A DNA stretch of 64,000 bases from Methanobacteriota archaeon (GTDB lineage: Archaea > Halobacteriota > Methanomicrobia > Methanomicrobiales > Methanoculleaceae). Shown one piece after another: positions 57,226-64,000 of the stretch. Position 1 is the stretch's first letter. Every line of letters begins with the position of its first letter. Under the pieces are notes generated by a model. It worked only from the letters and a program-made list of their open reading frames with translations, ran no database searches and had not been told where the DNA came from. The translations under genes were made by a program, and so were the position numbers. The stretch spans positions 1 to 64,000 of the forward strand of contig JAEWLJ010000017.1 of assembly GCA_023393455.1 (NCBI GenBank), read 5' to 3'.

Positions 57226-58701
57226 ATGAAATACTTTGACAAGATCCTGATCGCCAACCGCGGCGAGATCGCCATCCGGGTCATGCGCGCCTGCCGGGAA
57301 CTGGGCATCGACACGGTCGCGATCTACTCCGAGCCGGATAGCAACGCGCTTCACGTCAAGTATGCCGACGAGGCGTTCAACGTGGGCGAGGCACACCCGT
57401 CGAAGAGTTACCTTAACAAGGAACGGATCTGCGCCGTGGCAAAGAAGACCGGGGCCGAGGCGATCCACCCGGGTTATGGGTTCCTCGCGGAGAACGCCGG
57501 GTTCGCAAAACTCGTCGAGGACGAGGGCCTGACGTTCATCGGCCCGTCGTGGAAGACGATCGAGGCGCTGGGCTCGAAGATCGGGTCGAAGCGGATGATG
57601 CACGAGGCCGGCGTCCCGGTCCTTCCAGGTACGCCGGATGGCGTGACGAGCATCGACGAGGCGAAGAAGGTCGCCGCCGAGATCGGATACCCCGTGGTCG
57701 TGAAGGCGAGCGCGGGCGGCGGCGGTATCGGCATGCACATCGTCGAGAGCGAGGAGGAACTCGAGGAGGCGATCGAAGGGGGGAAGCGGATTGCGGGTTC
57801 CGCCTTCGGGGATCCGACGGTCTTCGTGGAGAAGTACCTCGCGAAACCGCGCCATATCGAGATCCAGGTCCTTGCCGATGCGAGCGGGCACACCGTTCAC
57901 CTCTATGACCGTGAGTGCTCGATCCAGCGCCGGCACCAGAAACTGCTCGAGGAGGCGCCCTGTCCGATCATGACGCCTGCTCTCCGGGAGGAGATGACTG
58001 CGTCGGCCATCGCGGCCGCAAAGGCTTCGAACTACAAGAACGCCGGCACGGTAGAGTTCCTCTACTCGAACGGGAAGCATTACTTCATGGAGGTGAACAC
58101 CCGGCTGCAGGTGGAGCATACGGTCACGGAGTTCATCACCGGGATCGATATAGTGAAGCAGCAGATCGCGATCGCGGCCGGGGAAGACCTCGCGATGGAC
58201 CAGGAGGATGTCACTATCCGGGGGCACGCGATCGAGTGCCGGATCAACGCGGAGGACCCGTTGAACAACTTCGCCGCAGACCCCGGGAAGATCGTGCGCT
58301 ACCGCTCTCCGGGCGGCCCGGGGATACGGGTCGACTCCGGCATCCACATGGGCTACACCATCCCGGCGCACTACGACTCGATGATCTCGAAACTCTGCGG
58401 CTGGGGCTCCAACCGCGAGGAGGCGATCCAGCGGATGCGCCGGGCGATCTACGAGTACGTCGTCCTGGGGGTGAAGACGACGCTCCCGCTCCATTACGCG
58501 ATCATGCACAACGCCCACTTCATCGCCGGTGACACCCATACGCACTTCCTGCAGGAGGAGCACATCGCGACGAGCCTGCGTCGCTATCTTCACGAGGAGG
58601 AGGCGCGTATGCAGACGCTGGGAGATTCGCTCCGCCAGGGGAAAGAAGTGGCGGCGATCACGGCAGCGGTCGATGTCTATATCCGGAAAAACTCAAAGTA
58701 A
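57226..58701 (+). CDS. pycA: Pyruvate carboxylase subunit A (biotin carboxylase)
   Basis: A 491-residue biotin carboxylase. FDKILIANRGEIAIRVMRAC at the start, the ATP-grasp glycine loop VKASAGGGGIGMHIV, the EKYLAKPRHIEIQVLAD and MEVNTRLQVEH segments are typical. It carboxylates biotin on subunit B with ATP and bicarbonate. ATG at 57226 is the probable start; it lies 13 bases after pycB. Order B-A is the reverse of many methanogens. Confidence 0.95.
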   Translation: MKYFDKILIANRGEIAIRVMRACRELGIDTVAIYSEPDSNALHVKYADEAFNVGEAHPSKSYLNKERICAVAKKTGAEAIHPGYGFLAENAGFAKLVEDEGLTFIGPSWKTIEALGSKIGSKRMMHEAGVPVLPGTPDGVTSIDEAKKVAAEIGYPVVVKASAGGGGIGMHIVESEEELEEAIEGGKRIAGSAFGDPTVFVEKYLAKPRHIEIQVLADASGHTVHLYDRECSIQRRHQKLLEEAPCPIMTPALREEMTASAIAAAKASNYKNAGTVEFLYSNGKHYFMEVNTRLQVEHTVTEFITGIDIVKQQIAIAAGEDLAMDQEDVTIRGHAIECRINAEDPLNNFAADPGKIVRYRSPGGPGIRVDSGIHMGYTIPAHYDSMISKLCGWGSNREEAIQRMRRAIYEYVVLGVKTTLPLHYAIMHNAHFIAGDTHTHFLQEEHIATSLRRYLHEEEARMQTLGDSLRQGKEVAAITAAVDVYIRKNSK

Positions 58702-58774
58702 TCCTCTATCCAATTTTTCCAGTGAGCCATAAGGTTTATTTGGCAATACAACATTGTTATACTGCACTTTGTGC

Positions 58775-58884
58775 GCTGCGGTGGCCTAGTCGGTTAGGGC
58801 GCCAGACTCATAGGGTTTACGAGAAAACGGTGCGTCCAAGCCTGGGACATCTGGAAATCGTGGGTTCGGATCCCACCCGCAGCA
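58775..58884 (+). tRNA. tRNA-Met(CAT) with intron, probably elongator
   Basis: The acceptor stem GCTGCGG pairs perfectly with CCGCAGC, followed by discriminator A at 58884. The D arm, anticodon stem CCAGA/TCTGG, and T arm GTGGG-TTCGGAT-CCCAC are complete. The anticodon CAT is at 58809-58811. A 36-base intron follows position 37. CCA is not encoded. The G1-C72 pair and intron argue against the initiator type; tRNA-Ile2 (CAT modified) is an alternative. Confidence 0.92.
58813..58848 (+). other. tRNA intron with canonical bulge-helix-bulge
   Basis: The 36 bases from 58813 to 58848 interrupt the anticodon loop at position 37/38. A bulge-helix-bulge forms: central helix CTCA with TGGG (one G-U pair), three-base bulges T-A/G and A-C/A with the cuts after their second bases, and an inner helix GGTTT with AAGCC. 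RtcB, encoded in this window, would join the exons. Confidence 0.9.
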
Positions 58885-59078
58885 TTGTTTTTGATTATCT
58901 CTAGGTTTTGGAGTATGACTTTTGCTTTGAAGTCGCTTTTCTAACAATGTTTGTCTTCAATAACAACTGGCGAGACTGCCTATTTAAGAAAATACTAGTG
59001 GAATCGCTGTACCCAATTGCATTAAATAGGAGACTAAAAACGAGATTAATCCCCACAGTGTCCATTTTTAGCAGAAGA

Positions 59079-59108
59079 TTAACTAACTTTTTAGTAGAGG
59101 TTAGTTAA
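59079..59108 (-). terminator. Hairpin at 3' end of the HD-like gene
   Basis: Inverted repeat TTAACTAAC-N12-GTTAGTTAA spans the stop codon of the minus-strand gene. It may act as a terminator or mRNA 3' stabiliser. Confidence 0.4.
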
Positions 59109-61170
59109 CATTTCTTCCGGCATCATCTTCTTTGGGTTCCCAATTTCCTGAACGTTTATTTGTTGGGTTGTAATACTTTGATCTTATCCTTTGGTCTGGG
59201 AATCGTTCGTGTATTGAATCAACTAACGTTGTAAGTGATTCCCTATTTTTTGCCTTGATATCATCTGAAATTGAACAAGCATAAATCCAGACCTCAGATT
59301 TACCGTCACGATCGATAAAAATTTCAATTATATCAAACTCTTTGTTATCCTGCTTTGAGGACTCTTCTTCTGGATTAACGACTACAAATCCATTAATTAT
59401 CAGTCTAAAACCATCTCTTTGCTTAAGCAATGTTTTTAATACGCACATTGCTTCAAATATTTTTCCTTTCTCGCTATTAGCACCAGGGGATGCGATCATC
59501 TCATTCAATTTTGAATATAGTCTTGCCAAATAACGTTTTGATTCTTCCGATTCAATAAGATCGATCGGTAAAGAGAATATACCCTCAATAATATTTTCAT
59601 ATGCACCAAGTCTATCGAAATCTGGATTCTTAATCGCACATTCTAGATCTTCTAATATGGTTTTTCTCCAGAAACTCAGATTGAAATCATTCCATAGCAT
59701 ATTGAAATCTTCTCGTTTAGAGAGATTCAATACATAATCTTTAGTAAATATCCCCTGACCCTCTTCTTCTATTTTCTGTATTGCCTTAGCTATTGACTCC
59801 AAAACGATGTTATTATTTATCCGGCAACATCCTGTCCACGAGAGCAGCTCACATAAACGTTCTTTTATAATTTGTACATTGGTGAGAGAGATATATGGAC
59901 TTAGTTTCTTTAAAATAAAAAGTAATTCAGTAAGATCTGTTTGTGTTGAGTCCTGAAATGCGCTGATAGTGATACCTTGGTTTCCTAAATCCGGATCATA
60001 GCCACTGGAGTAATCTACAGATAATACTACTCCTGTTTCAAATGGATATTCTAGTAACTCTTTTGTATCGTTATTTTTGTTAACTAACTCAAATTCAATA
60101 TCAAGTATAGATTTATTGGCCGGAAAATCAACAGAAGGTAAAGTAAAAATCTCTTTAAAATCATATTCTTTTTTAAACAATTTTTTTGCTCTGCTTATCC
60201 ATCCTTGAGGTAAATTAGCACTTTTATTACTTCGATCTTTGTTTTCAGTAATAAGCCACCTAAATGAGTCGTCATCGTACTCTAGCAACCGTTCCAGCTT
60301 AAATTTTTCAGAAGCGACTAAGGCTGCAACGATTTTCTCGTAAAGTCTTGAAAAAACAATGACATCAGAACGCTTATAGAATTTTTTAACGAGGTAACCC
60401 AAATTCGCTTCTAACAATTCAACTTCTTCTGAGTTTAGAAGAGTGTTCTGTGAAATTCCGTCGTACAAATGCTTAGGTGAAATATCAAGTCTTATTGCTC
60501 CAAAGTATAGCGCATCTCTTTGTACATAATCCACCTGATCGGCTAATTGCAGAAATCGGTATCCATCACTATCGAAGTCTACTAAGTTTGCAATGATAGT
60601 TTTTTTTGTAGCGCCATCCAACTTAGGGTCGAATTTTTTATAGAGCCGTCTCCAATTATCGAGGAGGATATTCGCTGAAATGACTTTGTATAACAGATTT
60701 AGTTCTCGCAGTGAAAAAATATCCTTCTTAAATGTGTCTATTCTGCCAGGTTCAAAATCTAACACACGGCCAACGGTTTGGATTCTTGTCGAAAGATAAT
60801 CCTTCACGAATGACGAATTTGCTTTCTCCGAAATGTAGCACGAAATGACTATTGCTCTTTCGGTAGAATATGTAAACGGCAGATGGCCAAGATGGAGGAA
60901 TTTTGCGGCAATCTTTAATGGTTGATGATATTTGTGTGGAATTTTAGTATCGATATGCAGAAGTGAGTTGATTTGATGGATGGTGCCAAAAGAATGTTCG
61001 TATTTATTGTATTTTGCCATTTCGACAACTTCAGGAATAATACCTAGATTGTTGATACTTTTTAATCGGTCAAATTGAACTCGCAAGTGACCTTCAATAG
61101 TACGCATCTCTGGCGTAACGTCTATAACCCTATAGAGGGGGTCATAACGATAATTTCCCAAGATACTCAT
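59101..61170 (-). CDS. HD (SAMHD1/dGTPase-like) plus nuclease-like fusion protein, degenerate sites
   Basis: A 689-residue protein, AT-rich in codon use. The first 60 residues resemble the start of HD-type dNTPases (YDPLYRVIDVTPEMRTIEGH, then KYEHSFGTIHQINSLL). The metal motif that should read LLHDxGH reads FLHLGHLPFTYSTE, so the HD Asp is absent. Residues about 565-640 resemble a PD-(D/E)xK nuclease fold: GKIFEAMCVLKTLL, KEFDIIEIF, then EVWIYACS where the catalytic ExK should be, so it is altered too. It may be a sensor or an inactive defence protein. No family name is claimed. Confidence 0.6.
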   Translation of the reverse strand: MSILGNYRYDPLYRVIDVTPEMRTIEGHLRVQFDRLKSINNLGIIPEVVEMAKYNKYEHSFGTIHQINSLLHIDTKIPHKYHQPLKIAAKFLHLGHLPFTYSTERAIVISCYISEKANSSFVKDYLSTRIQTVGRVLDFEPGRIDTFKKDIFSLRELNLLYKVISANILLDNWRRLYKKFDPKLDGATKKTIIANLVDFDSDGYRFLQLADQVDYVQRDALYFGAIRLDISPKHLYDGISQNTLLNSEEVELLEANLGYLVKKFYKRSDVIVFSRLYEKIVAALVASEKFKLERLLEYDDDSFRWLITENKDRSNKSANLPQGWISRAKKLFKKEYDFKEIFTLPSVDFPANKSILDIEFELVNKNNDTKELLEYPFETGVVLSVDYSSGYDPDLGNQGITISAFQDSTQTDLTELLFILKKLSPYISLTNVQIIKERLCELLSWTGCCRINNNIVLESIAKAIQKIEEEGQGIFTKDYVLNLSKREDFNMLWNDFNLSFWRKTILEDLECAIKNPDFDRLGAYENIIEGIFSLPIDLIESEESKRYLARLYSKLNEMIASPGANSEKGKIFEAMCVLKTLLKQRDGFRLIINGFVVVNPEEESSKQDNKEFDIIEIFIDRDGKSEVWIYACSISDDIKAKNRESLTTLVDSIHERFPDQRIRSKYYNPTNKRSGNWEPKEDDAGRNVN

Positions 61171-61341
61171 GCTTAACTATTAAAATGCTATTAACCCCTA
61201 TATAAATCTGAGTCACAATTAGGGATTTATTTTATGTGATGATTGTACTACGCTCTCCTGAACGTATAGGCGTGTACGCTCACATATCTGATACGAAACT
61301 TACTTGTATCTGAGTGCAATACTTTTACTTGAGGGTGCTCA

Positions 61342-61473
61342 ATGCCGAGTGAGAGCAAAAAACGGATATATAATCCTGTCACGGGGAAATATTACGAGCT
61401 CCGACAACGTTCAAGTAAATATGGTAATGCAGGGGAAATTAAAGGGCTATGGAGTTCGAAGAAAAGGCGTTAA
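61342..61473 (+). CDS. 43-residue basic protein
   Basis: A short gene with a GAGGGTG ribosome binding site 6 bases before its ATG. The product is basic (about 14 Lys/Arg) and reads MPSESKKRIYNPVTGKYYEL in its first part, then RSSKYGNAGEIKGLW and a basic end. The pattern of small proteins with TGKYYxxRQR and GxIKGLW is recurrent in prokaryotes, as I recall it, but its function is unknown. It lies within the AT-rich island, divergent from the HD-like gene. Confidence 0.6.
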   Translation: MPSESKKRIYNPVTGKYYELRQRSSKYGNAGEIKGLWSSKKRR

Positions 61474-61991
61474 AGATAAGGTTTGTTGTTGATTGGATTG
61501 CACTAGATATCCATATCAAATTGTGATTCACGTCTCAGTTTCACAAATCCTCTTTCTCAATTACACAGTCATCCAATACACTCTCACATCTGGGCTAAGA
61601 TCCCGGGTGACCGCCCGCGGATCTCGGGCCGGAGCGCCGCCGCCGGCACGGTAACCACACGGGAGCCGGGTCTCTTCTTCGAGATTCTTTCCAATCCGGA
61701 AACGCCGCGGACAAATGCCACTCGTCCGAACCCTTACTCCGCGGAACCTCGCCGCTCACCCCATAAAACCCTCCCCCGGGTCAGACTCCGGCGTATTATC
61801 TCTCCGCACGGCGACCTGGATCTGGCAGCCTGTTGATCGCCCCGGACGGCGAACAGCGCATTAAAACACAATCGTTATGCCCCCGGAGAGCGAAGATCCT
61901 TGCTTCTTCCCGGCGACGAACGTGCTCAAAAGAGCATGAAACCTCTTCTCCCGATACACCTGGAGAAAGAACCCGTATCCGAAGGATACCT
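61474..61991. other. Intergenic region spanning the GC boundary
   Basis: No gene seen. The left third is AT-rich island sequence; from about 61590 the GC content rises to that of the rest of the window. Frames in the GC-rich part lack coding character. Confidence 0.5.
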
Positions 61992-63419
61992 ATGACCGAA
62001 ATCACCGCCATCACCTCCGAACCGGCAGAACGCCGGGACACAATCACCGAAGGCGTCGCCGTTCTCACCGGCGACCCGAAACGCGCCATCTTCAAGATTG
62101 CCGGCCCGATCATGGTCGCCATGCTCTTCCAGGCCACCTACAACCTCGCCGACGCCGTCTGGGTCGCGGGCCTCGGCTCGGACGCCCTTGCCGCCGTCGG
62201 GTTCGTCACCCCGATCTTCCTGATCCTCGTCGGCCTCGGGAACGGCCTTGGGGCCGGCGTCATCTCGGCCGCCTCCCGCCGCATCGGGGCCGGGGACCGA
62301 GCCGGAGCGGACAACGTCGCCATGCACGGCATCGCCGTCGTGCTCGCCCTCGCAGCCGTCGTAACCCCCGCGCTCCTCCTCTTCATCGAGCCGCTCGTCT
62401 TCGCCCTGGGGGCCGGGGAGACCGCGGCATACGCCGTCGAGTACGGCAGCATCGTCTTTGCCGGAACCATCTTCATCCTCCTCTCCGACATCCTCTACGC
62501 CGTCTTCACGGCCGAGGGGAGCACCCGGAGGACGATGTACGCCGTCGCCGCCTCCGCCGTCCTCAACATCGTCCTCGACCCCATCCTCATCTACGGTGCG
62601 GGCATGGGTGTCGCCGGTGCCGCATGGGCGACGCTCATCTCTATGGCAGCTGGCTGCGCCCTCCTCCTCTACTGGTTCCTGGTCAGGAAGGACACCTACA
62701 TCAACATCGACTGGAAGCGCTTCTCGCCCGACGGGCGCACGACAATGGACATCTTTGGCGTCGGAATCCCCGCAAGCCTCGAGTTCGTGCTGATGTCGGT
62801 CACCGCAATAGTCGTCAACATGCTCCTCGTCCACGTCTCCGGGCCCGATGCCGTCGCCGTCTACACCGGCGGGTGGCGGATCGTCTTCTTCGCCCTGATA
62901 CCTTTCATCGCCATGTCCATCGCCGTCGTTTCGGTCTCGGGGGCGGCCTACGGCAGCAGAAAGCACGACAAACTCAGGGTCGCCCACTCCTTTTCAGTCC
63001 GCTCGGGCATCCTCATAGGTATCGGACTCTCCATCACCACCTGGCTCCTCGCGCCCGCCATCTCCGGGATCTTCGCTTACTCGACGGGCAGCATGCACCT
63101 TGCCGGCGGGATCACCGCCTTCCTGATGACGATGTGCCTCTTCTACCCCTTCGTCTCGCCGGGCATGATGTCCGCCGGAGTCTTCGAGGGGACGGGAAAG
63201 GGTCTCTTCGCCCTTGCCGTCGAATTTTTCAGGAACCTCGGTGCCATCGTGGTCTTCGCCTACGTCTTTGCGATCGTCATGGACTTCGGCGAGACTGGTG
63301 TCTGGTGGGGGATCGTCGTCGGCAACATCCTCGGCGCGTTCTTCGGATACGGCTGGGCCCGGATCTACATCGCCCGTCTCATTGCCGTGAGCCGGAAACG
63401 GGGCGCGGTGGCCGCCTGA
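61992..63419 (+). CDS. MATE family efflux transporter
   Basis: A 475-residue protein with about 12 helices arranged as two repeats. IFKIAGPIMVAMLFQATYNL with LADAVWVAGLGSDALAAVGF opens the first half, and FGVGIPASLEFVLMSVTAIV opens the second. MATE proteins expel drugs and cationic metabolites using Na+ or H+. The ATG at 61992 gives the normal length. It could be regulated by a distant promoter because about 500 bases of intergenic DNA precede it. Confidence 0.93.
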   Translation: MTEITAITSEPAERRDTITEGVAVLTGDPKRAIFKIAGPIMVAMLFQATYNLADAVWVAGLGSDALAAVGFVTPIFLILVGLGNGLGAGVISAASRRIGAGDRAGADNVAMHGIAVVLALAAVVTPALLLFIEPLVFALGAGETAAYAVEYGSIVFAGTIFILLSDILYAVFTAEGSTRRTMYAVAASAVLNIVLDPILIYGAGMGVAGAAWATLISMAAGCALLLYWFLVRKDTYINIDWKRFSPDGRTTMDIFGVGIPASLEFVLMSVTAIVVNMLLVHVSGPDAVAVYTGGWRIVFFALIPFIAMSIAVVSVSGAAYGSRKHDKLRVAHSFSVRSGILIGIGLSITTWLLAPAISGIFAYSTGSMHLAGGITAFLMTMCLFYPFVSPGMMSAGVFEGTGKGLFALAVEFFRNLGAIVVFAYVFAIVMDFGETGVWWGIVVGNILGAFFGYGWARIYIARLIAVSRKRGAVAA

Positions 63420-63714
63420 ACGGCGGGACAAAACAACCTGGGGAGCAATAAGGCAAAACATCTCTGTAAATGAGGAAAAGATATTATTTGTTGGGCAATT
63501 GTTGCGGATCCAGGATATCCCGGGGTATAAGGTAAAATAAAATTTAAATAATCTTGCTCACCACCATTTTGATATAACTCTTGCAACCTGCCAGTCGCAG
63601 TATATAGACCAAACACACGGATCGCCGGAGTGGTGAATACCCCGATATCATAAAGCGGTTCCCGTTTAACCGTTGCGTCCCTGCCTGCTTGAACGACACG
63701 AAAGAATCGGTATC

Positions 63715-64000
63715 ATGAAATCGGAGTTGTATTTCCCCCGTAGCGATCCGGAACTCGCCCAGGCCATGCTGGTTCTCGGCAGCAGCGCCATTGCCGTTGC
63801 CGTCAGCCTCTACTCGCTCGACCACGGCATGTACTTCATCTTCCAGAACTTCTTTTATCTCCCCATCGTCCTCGCCTGCCTCTTTTACAGGATGAGAGGT
63901 TTTCTAATCTCGGTTGTGCTTTCATCCCTCTACGTCGTCATGATCGCTTCGTTCACCCCGGAGATAGAGAACGTTGCCGGGGCGGCTATACAGTTCGGCC
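63715..64000 (+). CDS. N-terminal part of membrane sensor-type protein, cut off by window end
   Basis: An open frame with no stop through the window edge. After a polar N-terminus (MKSELYFPRSDPELAQAM) it has three hydrophobic segments, including MYFIFQNFFYLPIVLACLFY and GFLISVVLSSLYVVMIASF. This layout matches the membrane sensor region of methanogen PAS-domain histidine kinases. The kinase part would lie outside the window, so the call is tentative. Confidence 0.55.
   Translation, partial: MKSELYFPRSDPELAQAMLVLGSSAIAVAVSLYSLDHGMYFIFQNFFYLPIVLACLFYRMRGFLISVVLSSLYVVMIASFTPEIENVAGAAIQFG

Larger units (their letters stand above)
58885..61590. other. AT-rich island beginning at the tRNA 3' end
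   Basis: Base composition drops sharply just after the tRNA and returns to high GC near 61590. The island holds the 689-residue gene and the 43-residue gene. Unlike the rest of the window it lacks GC-rich third positions. No integrase or direct repeat of the tRNA 3' end was found. Recent transfer is the simplest reading. Confidence 0.7.

Noticed and set aside
58775..58884. Initiator tRNA-Met
   Set aside because: The first pair is G-C and an intron is present, unlike archaeal initiator tRNAs.
58908..59108. 66-codon plus-strand frame in the island
   Set aside because: No ribosome binding site, no recognisable pattern, and it overlaps the hairpin and 3' end of the opposite gene.
61575..61610. 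Possible tRNA-derived attachment repeat at the right island edge
   Set aside because: Only ACATCTGG and a CCCGC stretch match the tRNA 3' half near 58848; too short and interrupted to be an att site.

Overview
The window is chromosomal DNA of a hydrogenotrophic methanogenic archaeon, most likely of the order Methanomicrobiales and close to Methanoculleus. This is inferred from gene content: a methanogenesis marker 8 family protein, an F420H2:NADP oxidoreductase, LSm, a Cdc48/VAT ATPase, SecDF, RtcB with archease, type V fructose-1,6-bisphosphatase, and several small families largely restricted to methanogens (DUF2111, DUF2551). High GC, TATA boxes about 25 bases before start codons, and GGTGAT/GGAGG ribosome binding sites also fit. 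There is no rRNA, CRISPR array or insertion sequence. There is one intron-containing tRNA.

Layout. 0.2-8.7 kb: a giant HEAT-repeat membrane protein, a small DNA-binding-like protein, a three-gene overlapping operon of a CARF-like protein, a PIN-like nuclease and a HAD phosphatase, and the marker 8 protein. 8.9-14.2 kb: zinc-ribbon microprotein, acyltransferase-like membrane protein, TerC, adenine deaminase with a lipoprotein, and a membrane M48-like protease. 14.4-19.5 kb: a cytoplasmic chemosensory cluster (ParA-like ATPase, PAS-repeat MCP, CheW, CheR). 19.5-22 kb: small membrane, regulatory and surface proteins. 22.1-29.5 kb: a leftward run of DHH phosphoesterase, PhoU/RCK_C regulator, MgtE transporter, RNase Z, TIM-barrel isomerase, UPF0200 kinase and NrdG-like radical SAM enzyme. 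29.7-37.8 kb: thiC, a CMD-family protein, a folate cyclo-ligase, cdc48-hsp20, fbp, lsm and a Cys-rich winged-helix protein. 37.9-48 kb: PP2C phosphatase with PflX, secreted or membrane proteins, UspA, DUF99, glycosyltransferase, aldolase, thioredoxin-npdG and secFD. 48.2-51.7 kb: DUF2551, archease, rtcB and DUF2111. 51.7-58.7 kb: a biotin locus: birA, an ECF biotin transporter (bioY and two ATPases plus ecfT), then pycB and pycA, whose product is biotin-dependent. A palindrome of BirA-box architecture covers the bioY start. 58.8-61.6 kb: tRNA-Met(CAT) with an intron, followed by an AT-rich island holding a large HD/nuclease-like gene and a 43-residue protein. 62-64 kb: a MATE transporter and the start of a sensor-type membrane protein cut off by the window edge.

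The best candidates for something undescribed are the AT-rich tRNA-adjacent island, whose main protein looks like a dNTPase-type HD domain that has lost its metal-binding Asp joined to a degenerate PD-(D/E)xK-like domain, and the stand-alone CARF/PIN/HAD operon with no cas genes in the window. The BirA operator, the paired thiC operator sites, a CTG-initiated adenine deaminase, the exact 369-base triplication in the MCP gene and a 26-base dispersed noncoding repeat are smaller but checkable observations. All family calls come from reading motifs by eye; no database search was run.
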